Source of the DNA: Melastoma dodecandrum
Taxonomy: Eukaryota; Streptophyta; Magnoliopsida; Myrtales; Melastomataceae
DNA length: 64,000 nucleotides
Assembly: GCA_029817715.1 (NCBI GenBank)
Contig: JARUPY010000545.1
Coordinates: 1-64,000, forward strand
Direction: 5' to 3'
The position numbers and the translations under genes were made by a program. Shown here one piece after another: positions 12,854 to 24,745 of the stretch (positions within the stretch are counted from its first letter, which is position 1; the number at the start of each line of letters is the position of its first letter). Below the pieces are notes generated by a model. It was not told where the DNA came from. It made no database searches and was given only the letters and a program-made list of their open reading frames with translations.

Positions 12854-13845
12854 TGTTACACTAAGAAGAGGGTGAATTAGTGCTATGATCCAAATTAGGA
12901 TTTTAAACTCTTTTTCACAAACCCGCAACGGAAGGAAGCTTCTGTAAAACAGAACCGTAAATTAGTTTTGTAAGACAGAACGTTCGAATATGATCGCAAT
13001 TTATCTGACGGACACAAGGCTTTTTATAGAGGTTCAGCAAATCGCTTACGTCCACTCTTCATCCAGATTTTGAATGGATTCACTCAAATGCATCTTAACA
13101 AGAATACACAATCGATCGTTAATAGAACAGACCACAAAGGTTCTGTACCGCAGAAATCTGAGTGACAGAGTACAGATCAGAAGATTCTATACCGTTGAAA
13201 ACATGTTTACGCAACACAGACCAGAAGGTTCTGTACTAAAGTAACTCAGGCACAATACATACCAGGTTCTGTATCAAAGTAACTCAGGCACAATACAGAC
13301 CAGAAGGTTCTGTATCGAAGTAGTTGAAACACAATACAGACCAGAAGGTTCTGTATCGAAGTAGTTGAAACACAATACAGACCAGAAGGTTCTGTATCAA
13401 AGTGTTAACCCTTTATGGCTCAAATCAAGGGATTCTGTACCAAAAGCGTCAACCTTCTGTATCACATATCCAAGGATTCTGTATCACATATATAAGGATT
13501 CCGTATCACAGAAGATGTATCACAGACCGTAAGGTTTTGTACCAAAAGTGTGTCAATCTTTAACAAACCAAAATGGTTCGTATTAGAAATGACTTGAGCA
13601 AAGCACAGACTATTAAGTTATGTACTAAGGTAACCAATTTGCGCGATCCCTCAAGATCTTAACTGAGCAAACACAACGCCTTTGCCCAAGGCTTCTCCGA
13701 GCATACACAACGCCTTTGCTTTAGGCTTCTCTGAGCATACACAACGCCTTTGCTCTAGACTTCTCCGAGCATACACAACGCCTTTGCTCTAGACTTCTCC
13801 GAGCATACACAACGCCTTTGCTCTAGGTTTCTCGAGCATAGACAT
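12854..13845 (-). mobile_element. LTR fragment (R/U5 part) of the long-LTR copia family
   Basis: Read on the minus strand this matches the downstream half of the LTRs at 20533-22466 and 29041-31024, ending in the same gtgtaaca terminus (here at 12854). It contains the family's 33-bp tandem repeats (13680-13835) and a run of 19-nt hairpin units (13120-13620), including units in an exact 40-bp tandem array at about 13290-13400. It abuts a copia integrase in the same orientation, so it is best read as the surviving end of that element's 3' LTR. The U3 half and the RT/RNase H region between integrase and LTR are missing. Confidence 0.8.
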
Positions 13846-15811
13846 GGTTCTAGCCATGTCTATAAGCGTTCGATATTTCCTTTCAGCAACTCCATTCTGT
13901 TGAGGAGTATATGGTGCAGAAAAATTGTGATCGATACCTTGTTCGTCACAGAAAGTAGCGAAGTCATGGTTTTCAAACTCAGTACCATGATCCGTTCTAA
14001 TAGCTTTTACGGAAGATCCAGTTTTATTCTGTAGTTTCTTAGCTAGCTTAATGAAAGTTTCAAAAGCATCGCTTTTGTGAGTTAGAAATTTAACCCACGT
14101 GAATCTAGAGTAGTACTACAACTAGACAGTACCTTCTACCGGCGACACTCTGAACTCTAGTAGGTCCGAATAGATCCATATGTAGAAGTTCAAGAGGTTG
14201 AGAAGTAGAAACTTCATTCTTGGCTTTGAATGAAGATTTAGTTTGTTTTCCAAGTGCACATGCTTCACATAAGCTGTCATACTCGAATCGAATGTTGGGT
14301 AAACCATTAACCAACCTTTTTCTCACAAGCTTGGATAACAATTTGAAGTTGGAGTGTCCCAACCTTCTATGCCATAGATGGCTTTCATCTTTGACAGACA
14401 GAAGACGGTTTTCTGTAGTACAAAAGCTATTCTGTGTCAAGGTATATATGTTCTTTCTCCGATTTCCAACGAAGCGAACTTCATTGTCAAGGATACCAGA
14501 ACATTTATAATATAACCTTTGTCACAAAGCTGGCTAATGCTCAGTAAGTTATGCTTGAGTTCCGTTACCAACAGAACCTCATCAATGATCATAGAGCCAG
14601 GACTTCCAATGGTACCTTTACCAATGACAGAGCCTTTGCTATTATCACCAAATTTAATCGACCCTCCATTCTGTAGAGTCAGTTGGGAAAATTTGGATGG
14701 GTCTCCGGTCATGTGCCTGGAACATCCGCTATCTAGATACCATTCACTCTCAACAGCTTCTGTTTGAAAGCAGGTATTAAATTTATTTTGAGTTTCTGTG
14801 TGAGTTGTGAGGCACATGAGTGCTTCCTCATCGTCAGAATTATCAAGATCTGCCCAAGCAGCCATTGCTTTCTTGGACTTTTATCTAAGAGAAGGTTTCT
14901 CCTTTTCTTTAAGTAAAGGACATTATGTTCTGTAGTGCCCTTTCTTTTTGCATTCATAGCATGTGACCAACTTAGGGTCAATTTGCCTATCATGGCTTTG
15001 GCTTCTTTTATTGAAGCGTTTCTTGGAGGCGAGCCGCAGAAGACGTTTAGCTATCATTGCGAGTTCATCATCCGTATTAGCTTCTGCTACATCATCCGAA
15101 CCTTCAGTAGATTCTTCTGATGCTCTGAAAGCTACAGGTGCTCTCTTTATATCAGGTTCAGTGGATCTTTCCATCTCATATGATATTAAGGAGCTCATCA
15201 ACTGATCTAGCCGAAGAACAGAAAGATCTTTAGCTTCCTCTATAGCCGTTTTCTTGGCTTCCCAAGATTTGGGTAGAGTACGCAGAGCCTTTCGAACTAG
15301 TTCAGAATTTGTATAAAGTTTGCCTAAATGTGTTAAGGCATCAACTAGGAGGTTGAGTCTCTGGAACATCTGTTCGATAGATTCATCAGCATTCATAGTA
15401 AAGTGTTCGTATTGATGAATTAAGAAATTCATATTAGTTTCTCTTATCTGGTTTGCCCAACGTACATGGTGACAAGCTTATCCCAGATTTTCTTGCCCGA
15501 AGTGCAAGTCGAAACTTTAACAAATTTACCTTCCGACATAGCACTGAACATTAGATACTTTGCCGTTTTAAGTTTGCCAGTTGCCATCATGAGAATTAGA
15601 AGTTGGAGGAGAGCTGGTTCTGCAGCGCAGACTTGCTCAAGGCCAGAGACAAGGCGAGGCTGAAGAGCTGGGAAACTGATGTGGTAAACGTTGGCACCGG
15701 AGTTGATCGTCGGGGTTTTTCTGACCTGCACAAGAAAAGGAACGACATCAAAGCAAAAGGGGACTTCCCGTGATGCACATGTGGGTCACGGAAAGACTGG
15801 ACGTTTATCAA
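13846..15811 (-). mobile_element. Ty1/copia gag-protease-integrase, truncated and frameshifted
   Basis: Minus-strand order is gag, protease, integrase. Gag of the UBN2 type spans about 15731-14923, with a zinc knuckle CYECKKKGHYRT near 14940. The protease motif WYLDSGCSRHMTG is near 14730. The integrase has the HRRLGH zinc region near 14365, MDLFGP near 14165, RTDHGTEFEN near 13985 and QQNGVAERK near 13890. There are frame breaks between gag and protease and at about 14105, where the VVVDDYSR-type site has lost bases. Reverse transcriptase and RNase H are absent. The UBN2 gag and long LTRs suggest the SIRE/Maximus lineage (inference). Non-autonomous relic. Confidence 0.88.
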
Positions 15812-16020
15812 CAGAGAGGCTAATGGTTGACTGGGTATAGACGGGCATGGGAGACAATTGCAGCTCCCTTATTTGTATAGAATCGCACATGCTGGTCTTC
15901 CATCTTCGGCATTCAGACGACTTCGAGGCCTCGACGATATAGATTTGGGTTGATAGAGAGGGGTTTCCATGTCTTTGGCATGGTCCTACCTTGGCTAGAG
16001 GATGGCGAGGACGCAGCAGG
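15812..16020. other. Junction between copia and gypsy relics, nothing recognised
   Basis: About 200 bases separate the copia gag from the gypsy integrase. They may be copia leader/LTR or host sequence. No motif, direct repeat or target duplication was seen. Confidence 0.35.
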
Positions 16021-18053
16021 GAGGATCAAGGACTTGCGTTTTTCTGGTCAAGTGGTTTAATTCGTACATAAGCCTCACAATCATCATCCATACGCGGCCA
16101 TACATAAGTTCTTCTCACCAATACCATCATCCGCTCCCTTCCCGAGTGACCAGCCCAGGGGGAATCATGGATTCCCTCACGATTCGCTGCCTTAGTTCCC
16201 CACCAATATGAACATATAATTGTCCTCACAATACAATAGATCATCATCAAGTCAATACCTCCGCACCTTACCTTCCTTGAACTGCTCCACTAATTTCATG
16301 TAAGCAGGGTCAGCCTTTGCTAAGTTACGCACCTTATCCAAGATGTCTGACTGGAAGGTGGAGATAGCGGCCACTGTCATCACTGTTTTCCAACTCAACG
16401 CGTCCGCCACCAAATTGTGCCGTCCAGGCCTATGCTCCCACTCAAAATCATACTCGGCCAGGAACTCTTGCCACCGCGCTTGCCTTGCGGAAAGCTTTTT
16501 CTACGTCTTAAAGAAGGTGTTAGCACATTATCAATCTTAATCACAAACGGATTTCCCAAAAGATACATTCGTCAAACTCTCAAGCAATGTACTACGGCCA
16601 ACATCTCTTTGTCATGGGCTGAATATCTCTGTTCTGCTTTCTTAAGTTTCCAACTTTCGAAAGCTACCGGGTGGCCGTCTTGCACTAACACCCACCTACC
16701 ACATGGTCCGAGGTGTCGGTATAGACTTCAAACAGTTTATCAAACTCTGGCAACTTTAGGACAGGTTTGGAGGAAACTACTTTCTTCAAACCATCGAATG
16801 CAGCCTGACATTTCTCATCCCAACACCAGACCCTATCCTTTCTCAATAAATCTGTTAATGGGGCAACTCTCCTCGAGTGGCCCTTCACAAACCGACGATA
16901 ATAATTTGCTAACCCAAGGAAACTTCGTACCTCCGAAACTTTCTTTGGTGCAGGCCAATCTCGAATGGCTTGCACCTTTCTCGTATCCATTCTGACCCTC
17001 CCACATCTGATCACTTGTCCCAAGAAGCGTATCTCCTTCGCACAAAACTCACACTTCTCTTTCTTCACATACAGAGAGTGTTCTCTTAGTTTCTCAAACA
17101 CAAGCCGAAGGTGTTTTAGATGGTCCTCCAAAGTCTCCGAGTATACTACAATATCATCCAAGTAAACCACAACAAAATCGTCTATATATTCATTGAAAAC
17201 ATCGTTCATCAGATTATAAAAAGTAGCCGGGGCATTGGTCAAGCCGAACGGTATCACAAGGAACTCATACGACCCATATCTCGTAACCAGTTGTTTTGGA
17301 CTCATCACCCTCCGCAATGAGAATCTGCCAGTATCTGGATTGCAAATCCAACTTCGAAAAGTATGAGGCCTTAGATAGTGTATCGAACAAATTAGCAACG
17401 AGGGGTACCGGGTACTTGTTTTTCACTGTGACCTTGTTCAGCCCACGATAGTCGACGTACAACATCTTGCTTGGTCTGAAACAAAACCGGTGCTCCATAA
17501 GGTGCTTTAGAGGGCTGCATCTTTCCTGCGTCAATCAATTCACCCAACTGTTTTCTCAACTCACCGAGTTCCTTAGGGCCCATCTGGTAAGGCGCTTTGG
17601 CAGGAGGTACTGTCCCCGAAAGGACCACAAGCCGAGGGTAATCTTAACCTTTCTAGCCATCCCACTGATAGATTGACTCTCCGAATTCACAGCCTTGATT
17701 CGACATAACTGTTCATCTATTCTCAGTCCCAATCGTTGCACCACACGATCAGCCACAAAACTATGAGTCTCCCCTGTATCAACCATTGCCAACATACTGT
17801 GCTCATTCACGGTTAGAGGAACATACATCATTTCCTTACTTACGAATTCCTTTCTCATTGTCAAGGAGTTCAGAAGTTGGAGTGGGGCTACACGGGTCGG
17901 GGTCATCTCTTCCTCCGACACTATTGCATTCAACTTTTCTCTCCACGGACAGTCTCTCGCCCTATGAGGTCCCTCACAAAAGAAACAACCATAAAATGTT
18001 TTTTGATCCTTCCGAGTATTGTTACTTACATTGCTCGATTGCCCTTGCGACAA
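16021..18053 (-). mobile_element. Ty3/gypsy pol (protease, RT, RNase H, start of integrase)
   Basis: On the minus strand: a zinc knuckle CFFCEGPHRARDC near 17970; protease AMVDTGETHSFV near 17770; reverse transcriptase blocks [36 protein letters not shown] and YLDD within 16690-17530; an RNase H start [10 protein letters not shown] near 16700; and an integrase zinc region HDSPWAGHSGRERM near 16170. The sequence stops right after YVRIKPLDQKNA, so the integrase core and 3' LTR are missing. Several frameshifts split RT and RNase H. A typical chromovirus-like gypsy organisation, now defective. Confidence 0.9.
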
Positions 18054-18985
18054 GCCATGGGTACCGTTCCATTTCGACTTCGTCTGCCCTTTCTTTTCAC
18101 CTTTCTGAGTTTTTTGGGCACTAGTCCTTCCTTTATGGCCCCGATCATCCTTCGTAGGGTCATTTGCACCTGCCCAATGAAAATCTACAAGAGCATCGGC
18201 AGCCTAAATGGCGGTTGGGAGATCCTTCACCCCTTGCCGCCTCAACTCAACTTGAGCCCATGGTTGTAACCCATACATAAAATTGAAAAGCTTCTCTGCA
18301 TTTGACATATCCGTGATATCCAACATCAAAGAGGTAAACTGTTTCACATAATTCCTCGTCGTAACGACATGTTTGAGGCGCTTCAAAGTCTCCCTCGCTA
18401 CCCAACTCGTATTGCATGGTTAGAACTGATCCGTCAATTCCTTCTTAAGGGACTCCCGTATCAATTTGAGGACGCCCCGCATTGAGGTCCTCTTTTACTC
18501 TGGTCCGCCACCAAAGTTTCGCATCACCCGAAAGGTATTGAGGTCCTCTTTTACCTCACCCGCATTGAGGTCCTCTTTTACCTTTTCGTTCTCGGGCACT
18601 CTTGCCGCGATAAAGTATTGCTCAACATCCCATAAGAAATTCTGCAATGCATTTGCATCACGACAACCGTCAAAGAATTGAGGTTCAGGAACCCTCACCT
18701 TAGAACGCGAATCGCCACCAACCACCGGAGCAGCAATTGCCCTCTTGAGAACGACCAACTCACTCTTGATCTCACCTTGTTGACTGCACAATCTATCGAC
18801 CACACCACTCACCAAAATAAGAAAGGTTTCAAGATGAGTCATCCCTGCGCAAAGTTCGTCCAATATGTTGAATATCGGAACGAGATCCTCGGAAGGGGGA
18901 TCACCCATCAGCCTCTCCACGCGACCAAACCTTTCAGTGATCGGCATCGCCATCTCCACACAAGACCGCGCTCTGCTGCCAACTG
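18054..18985 (-). mobile_element. Ty3/gypsy gag with local tandem duplication
   Basis: Gag frames run from about 18935 (MAMPITERFGRVE) through PEPQFFDGCRDANALQNFLWDVEQYF, the gag-domain start, to 18204. Between 18484 and 18590 the phrase gaggtcctcttttac occurs three times, encoding repeated VKEDLN units and disrupting the gag core. Just upstream, at about 18975-18985 on the minus strand, ttggcagcagagc resembles a primer binding site. Confidence 0.8.
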
Positions 18986-19440
18986 TCACATGGGTAATTT
19001 CGCTATCAAGTAAATTCCCTCTGTGGACGTCGTATCTCGCTCTCGAGCACGACCAGCCTATGCACAACGGAAGCCTACAAGTATTTAAGGTGAAGGACAC
19101 CCTTTCACTTTTTCACTAAGAATCCCAGAATACAAGTGACATTGCCTACGCCCCTTACAAGCCCTCTTATAAGGGGTCGTGGCTCTACACAAAGCGTACA
19201 ACAATTCATGAAGAGGTGCATTGCTTCAGGGGGTGCCCAACGCAACCGCCCCTTAGCCACCCCTTAGGGTCCCCCCTTTCGGAAGGGGGCCTTTCCTAGT
19301 AGACATGATCCTTTAGACAGTCGTGCCTCCTCACGGACACATCCTTCCGCGATCAGTCATGTTTATTCGTGCCTCCCTCATGAACGTTGCTCATGGAGCC
19401 TTCCAAGAACCGTCTTTCACCGTCCCATGCCCTCAGGCAT
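18986..19440 (-). mobile_element. Probable 5' LTR remnant of the minus-strand gypsy element
   Basis: This lies immediately upstream (minus strand) of the primer-site-like sequence and gag. It is C/G-richer than its surroundings and contains short inverted motifs (cccctta/taagggg near 19160-19270). No matching 3' LTR exists because the element is truncated at 16021, so limits are estimates. Confidence 0.5.
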
Positions 19441-19483
19441 GTAATAGTAGGATTAGGTATGGATTTTTTTTTTGATAAATCAT

Positions 19484-20062
19484 AGGTATGGATTTGATAG
19501 GGGTGAACATGGTGGAGCCAGCTGAGTGGGTAGTAATTTCGTTCAACCTCAATAACGCGCCCATCACCTTCATGCTTGTGATGAATCGGATACTCAAACC
19601 CTTTCTTGAAAATTCGTGGTAGTGTACTTTAATGATATATTGATTTATAGGAAGTCTGAGGGAGAGCACATCAACCACTTGAGAAGTGTGTTGACTGTGT
19701 TGAAAGAGCATAAATTATAAGTTAATCTGAAGAAGTGCATATTTATGTCTAAATGTTATTATACTGGGGTTGAGGTGAGTGGTGACGGCATTATTATGTT
19801 TGAAAGGAAAGTGAAAGCAATTAGGGAATGGCCTATTCCTAAATATGTGACTGCGTTAAAAAGCCTCTTCGTATTGGCCAATTTTTATAGGCAATTTATC
19901 ATGTATTTTAGCATTATTACTTCTCCTTTGATAAATTGTCTAATGCAAGGGAAATTAAATTAGAATGAAGATACCGAAGCTGGGTTTGCCCTCTTAAGAG
20001 AAGTTGTGTAGTGCCCCTGCGATTGGCATTACCCAACTTTGATACGTTGCTCATACACAACA
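19484..20062 (+). mobile_element. Ty3/gypsy reverse transcriptase to RNase H, continuation
   Basis: Opens with a 69-base stretch related to 12775-12843 and continues into RT: NNAPITFMLVMNRILKPF, a degraded YFNDI catalytic box near 19630, EGEHINHLRSVLTVLKEHK, then PIPKYVTALKSLFVLANFYRQF at 19830-19900 and a scrap before RNase H ending near 20060. Several stops and shifts. Together with 11835-12843 it forms one family of plus-strand element, split by the insertions between. Confidence 0.8.
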
Positions 20063-20527
20063 TGATACGATAAAATATGTGTTTGAATCTAAACTTTATA
20101 ATTAGACACATTTAGGAAAGTATAACTCATTTAATATATGAAAATTAAATAAAGCCTAAAACTATTCTTTATTTTAGGTTATATTATATATGATATAATT
20201 CTGAAATAACATTTACTAGTTTTCGTTATCGGATTTAACTGAATATAGGCTCTTTATCACATGATTTTTAAATTAATTTTTTAATTTTTCAAAGCATGTT
20301 ATGTCTTTTTCGCGTTTGAAATATCTATTTGTTATAAAAAATTTTATAATATAAATTTGTTATATAATATATATTTTCATAATTTTTATACGCGTTAATT
20401 CATAAAACATGCGATCCGTTAAGGGTCGGAGTTTACGCTCTGGTTAAATACGAGGGAAGGAAAAGAAAACAATGAAAAATACAAATCCCAATAAAAAAAC
20501 ACTTTCTCGCGTTTTCCGATTTCCTTC

Positions 20528-20532
20528 GTTTC
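20528..20532 (+). repeat. Target-site duplication, left
   Basis: GTTTC directly before the LTR start TGTTGGG. The identical five bases follow the LTR end. Five bases is the standard copia/gypsy target duplication length. Confidence 0.9.
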
Positions 20533-21518
20533 TGTTGGGACGGTTTTGATGATGAACCGGACCCTCTGTACTACAGAAGGTCGAACATTCTATTCTACAG
20601 AAGCTTCTCATAATGAGGATCTTTTTGTAAGAATCATTATTGTAATTAAATAATTAGTTATCAATTATTTAATTACGAAATATATATTATCTGATTAAGA
20701 TATTCGTCTAATCAGATTACCATGATTTGATTTTCAAATAATCATATTGGAGATAATATTTCTTGTAGAAGGAAATGTATCTTCTATATATGGAAATGTT
20801 CTATTATTTGGTCTACAGGCTTCTGTAAGCTTACTTGATCAACATACGAACATTATTTGATTGCAAATCACCACCACCTGTCCAGATACACTCTCACGTG
20901 TGTTTTTATCAGGATGGAATTGACTTCAAGTCATTTGGAAACAAATCAACGATTGTTTCCATCTGTAGAAGGTTATCAAGCAGAACCTTCTGCGATACCT
21001 TCTGTGGTGCACTATTTATGGAAAATATATCATAATCTTATTTTGATTTATTTTCTATCTGAATACTTGCACGTGTATGATATTATTGTAGATTAATTAT
21101 TTTGTCAACTAACCTTTAATTTCTTATTTTGCAGATTACATTTTTATCTTTTTCCTTTTGCATTTTCTTCTTAGAATTTTGTGTATAAGTTGCCACGCCC
21201 TCTCCCATTATAAAAAGAACATCCATCCCATTCTGTCCAAAAAAAGAGAGCGTGAGCTTTAGTTCTTTCATTCTTTTGTTTGTTCGAAGTTAGTCACACG
21301 GGGAGCACTAGCGACGGAAGGCTGTATCGTCGGTGAAGCCTTCTGGGAGAGTGACTCGGGGGCTCGAGGGACTAGGTTGGAAGCTGCAGGAGACGTTGTT
21401 GGAAGCGTGTCGACGTGGGCAACGTGCAGTGGGCCAGAGAGAAGGGCTGAACCTCGGGAGCACCGAAGGTGAGGGACTGACCAGCTTTTGTTGTGTAGTG
21501 TTTTGTGTGCAGGAGAAG

Positions 21519-21700
21519 CCTAGAGCAAAGGCATTGTGTATGTCGAGAAGCCTAGAGCAAAGGCGTTGTGTATGCTCGAGAAGCCTAGAGCAAAGGCGTT
21601 GTGTATGCTCGAGAAGCCTAGAGCAAAGGCGTTGTGTATGCTCGAGAAGCCTAGAGCAAAGGCGTTGTGTATGCTCGGAGAAGCCTTGTGCAAGGGCGTT
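21519..21700 (+). repeat. 33-bp tandem repeat inside the LTR
   Basis: Unit begins gagaagcctagagcaaaggc and ends gttgtgtatgctc. Four nearly identical units are followed by a diverged one (gagaagccttgtgcaagggc). A related array is in the inverted LTR at 13680-13835. The 29041 LTR lacks a clear expansion at this position, so copy number varies between family members. Confidence 0.9.
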
Positions 21701-21896
21701 GTGTTTGCATAGTCGTATCTCGAGGAGATCGTGCAGGTCGTGTGGAGCCGCCGGAGAGAAAATCCATCCTTGGACAGAGGTCGCTGTCTGCCTGCGTAGG
21801 ATTCGCTACGGCTCGCGTGGGGTACGCCACGAAGTCGTTGTCCTTGAGGGGATTGTGCATTGGTTACTTTGTTAGTCACACTAACGTGTGCACCGA

Positions 21897-22205
21897 GTTA
21901 CTGTAGTGCAGAACCTTTGGGTCTGTACAACCTACTGTAGTGCAGAACCTTCGGGTCTGTGAATCTACTTTAGTGCAGAACCTTACGGTCTGTGCTTACC
22001 TCAAGTCATTTCTATACGGACCATTTTGGTTTGTTAAAGATTGACACACTCTTGGTACAGAACCTTCTGGTCTGTGCTCTTCCACTCAGAGTTCTACGGT
22101 ACAGAATCGTCTGGTCTTTGCCATATAATAAGTTCTACTGTATAGAACCTTCTCGTCTGTGTTCTACCACTCATACTTTTACAGTGCAGAACTTTCTGAT
22201 TAGCT
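21897..22205 (+). repeat. Array of ~19-nt imperfect palindromes in the LTR
   Basis: Seven units of the form acagaaccttctggtctgt occur at irregular 30-80 base spacing, at about 21905, 21937, 21973, 22056, 22099, 22138 and 22181. Each has arms acagaacc and ggtctgt and could fold as a short hairpin. Loop bases vary (ttc, tta, ttt) while the arms are mostly kept. Confidence 0.75.
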
Positions 22206-22466
22206 CTGTTTGCTATCAATTGTGTAATCTGTATTGAGATACATTTGAGTGGAAACCATCCAAGTTTCTGGGTGAAGAGTGAAGTAGACAATTTGCCGAA
22301 CCACTATAAAAGTCTAGCGTACATCAAACAACGTTCTGTCTTACATAAACCTATCTCTAAGGTTCTGTGTTACGGAAGCTTCCTTCCGGTGCGGGGTTAA
22401 TCGAAAAAGCGTTAAAAATCCTTAATTGGACTTTAACACTAATTCATCCCCCCTCTTAGTGTAACA

Positions 22467-22471
22467 GTTTC
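22467..22471 (+). repeat. Target-site duplication, right
   Basis: GTTTC, identical to 20528-20532, immediately after the LTR terminus. Confidence 0.9.
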
Positions 22472-22718
22472 CTTTCAAAATATCAAAGGAATCGCGTCCT
22501 TTGTCACCAAAAATGGTCCACAAAAATTTCGTAGTCAACGATGAAGGTAATATAGGGGGATATGGCCCCCAAGCATTTGCATTTGCATTTGTTTCAATGT
22601 CTACTGGGGTTGCATAAAGGCTCAATTATAAGAAGACATGCACTACTTCAATCCCTTTACCTGTGTTATGGATTTTGAATCCTCAAGATACAAGTCTCTT
22701 GGGCTTTCCTACTTCTTC

Positions 22719-24590
22719 TTAGTCCAGATTGGCCCCTGACTCTACATCGGCCTCGTCCGTCTTATCCTTGGGCTTGTACAGACATGCACATGCAATGAAA
22801 TACCCGAAGCTTGTTAGCCCTAGAGCCGCGAGTACCCAGTACACGATGTCCAGCCTCCCCTTGTCAAGATCCTCCGGCAGCCACGTCGTTCTTCTCCTAA
22901 ACATTCCTACTGCTGCTATGCTCATGTAATAAGCGATCCCTATCGTGGCCCCGACCACTGCCGTTGCGCTGCTCTTCAGAGACTCCGGGAACTCACGGTA
23001 AAAGAAGGATAGCTGCCCTGGGTAGTGGAACGCCTCCCCAATGCCCACCAGGATTAGCTGCGGAAACAGCCATAGGACGGACATTGGTAAGCTGGCAGCG
23101 TCGGGATTTGAGTGGCGCGATCTGTGGAGCCTCTTGGACTCTACCAGTGCCGATACGACCATCCCGAGCATGATGAAAACGTGGCCTACCCCGACCCTTT
23201 GGAGGAACGTCGGGAGTGAGCCGGCCAGTTTTTGGCAGGCGGGGAAAAGTAAACGGTCTATGAACGGGAGCCAGATGGTAGTTGTGAGCATGACCAGTAC
23301 GAGGACTGAACCAGCTGGGATCTCGAAACTGGGACCCAGTCGGCGGTCGACCTTCGAGGCCTGGAGGACAGTCATGCTGTTCTGAACCGCGATTGGCGTG
23401 CTCAGTAGAATACCACTAATCAACAGTGGTGATACTCCTATCAGCATCTTGAGGTCTTCCACTTGTTGAACCGTGCATAGCCTCCATCTCTTCACAATCA
23501 GGCCTTCGGAATTCACGTCTCCCTCCGATATTATGGCCGCGCGGTTCAAGAATCCGAGCTTTTCCCGAGGAAGCAGGGCAAGTCCCTCGGAATTATCTTG
23601 TATCCTGGAATAGTACGCATTACTGTCCGATGGAATCAGAAGTTTCCGTTTCTTCACTGAAGCGACCATAACGCGGGCCAGGGATGTGAACGGGCTCCCC
23701 TGCGGCTTGATATGGCGATAGCAACGGTATCCGGTCAGGAAAACTGCAAAGGCGACGAGATTGACCCCCGCGGAGATCCAGAAACCAAGCCTCCAGCTCA
23801 CGCTGTCCTCGACGTAGAGAAGAAGCGTGAGGCCTGTGGTAATCCCCACGTTCAGAGCAAAGAAGGACCAGTTGAAGAAGGCCCCCCGCAGTTTCTCGTC
23901 GTCGAATTGGTTGGCACCCAGAGTGGTCATAGTGAATCGTGAGCCGCCCACTCCGAGGACTGAAAGGGCTATTCCTACGTAAAGGATAGCAGACTGAAGC
24001 ATTGATGGACGCTCACATATGCTCGATCGGGCTGTGCACTGACGAGGCCGGAGGGAACTCACAGTTGCGGTCAAGGATATGATCCCTATTCCCTGCAAGA
24101 TATAACCGAACCCAACAAAACCTAAGAACGAGTGGCGAACAGCTTAATCCAAGACGCAAACGATGATAATTACCAGGAAACTGATCAAGCAAGATACGGA
24201 TGCGACTGGGAAGCAGCCGAAGTAGGAATCGGCGACTATGGCGGCTGCTAAAGGAAGAAAACTCATGCATCCGTTGGCTAAATTATAAATCTGGGCAGCA
24301 AAGATGGGGTCGAAGTTGAACTTCTTGATCAGATAGGTGATCAGGCTCGATTGCCACCCAGACATCGCGAGCGCCATGAATCCCCCGGCCACTGTCCAAT
24401 TTGACGACAAGCAATCTAAAATTCATTCCTGGACCTCCAAAAGATGACGAAACGAAAGTAGTAGTAGTAAAGAAACAGAGTAAGTACCACAGAGGAGTAG
24501 GAACGAAATCCGAGCATGGGCTCTCCGGCGGGCCAGACCGCGGGAGCTTCTTCCTTCTTCCATGTTGTTGACATCCAACATCATCCAAGC
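22719..24590 (-). CDS. NRT1/PTR family (NPF2-like) transporter
   Basis: A membrane transporter of the NPF family (nitrate, peptide, hormone or glucosinolate substrates; the substrate here is not predictable). The last exon (22719-24092) encodes about 457 residues without a break: TLGANQFDDEKLRGAFFNWSFF, then the long loop, WRLCTVQQVEDLKMLIG, LSTPIAVQNSMTVLQ, VSALVESKR, LWLFPQLILVGIGEAFHYPGQ and EFPESLKSSATA, all typical family blocks. A short GT-AG intron (24093-24173) separates it from an exon ending GCFPVASVSCLISFL, so the in-frame TAA at 24144 is intronic. That exon starts near 24415; the N-terminal exon, probably up to 24590, is unresolved. The ExxER proton-coupling motif is not visible in the first helix, as in NAXT-like NPF2 members. 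Most likely functional, though the N-terminus is uncertain. Confidence 0.85.
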
Positions 24591-24745
24591 AAGGTTGCCA
24601 GCTTAGGAACGAAAATAAGGTTGTTTATTATCATGTAAACACAGTATCCTATTTGTCTTTGGTCGTATTCATCATTTTAGGTAACTTAGTTATGGGATCG
24701 GAAATAATTTGGTGAATTAATTAGTTAGTTACAAAACTAGCTATA

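Larger units (their letters stand above)
20533..22466 (+). mobile_element. Solo LTR, 1,934 bp, long-LTR copia family
   Basis: Starts TGTTGGGACGG and ends TTAGTGTAACA (TG...CA). It is flanked by GTTTC on both sides and followed by host sequence, with no primer site or gag, so it is a solo LTR left by recombination. A TATA-like ttataaaaag near 21210 places the promoter. Downstream lie four to five copies of a 33-bp tandem repeat and seven hairpin units, both within the expected transcribed part. A 180-codon ORF at 21333-21875 simply reads through the tandem repeat and is not considered a gene. Copies in this window: 12854 (inverted, partial) and 29041. Confidence 0.93.
20063..24745. repeat. Right arm of the direct segmental duplication
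   Basis: Counterpart of 7480-11265. Removing the LTR at 20533-22466 joins the AT-rich repeat (20063-20530) to the NPF segment. Both arms share the aatggtcc-caaaaattt linker (8008 and 22513) and the aataatttggtgaattaatta end (24700). Homology ends near 24745. Confidence 0.75.

Noticed and set aside
21333..21875. 180-codon ORF with an 11-residue repeat (RSLEQRRCVCS type)
   Set aside because: It is the 33-bp tandem repeat of an LTR read in one frame; the other LTR copies do not keep it open.
24144..24146. Apparent in-frame stop in the NPF gene
   Set aside because: It lies in an 81-base GT-AG intron (24093-24173); splicing restores the conserved family sequence.
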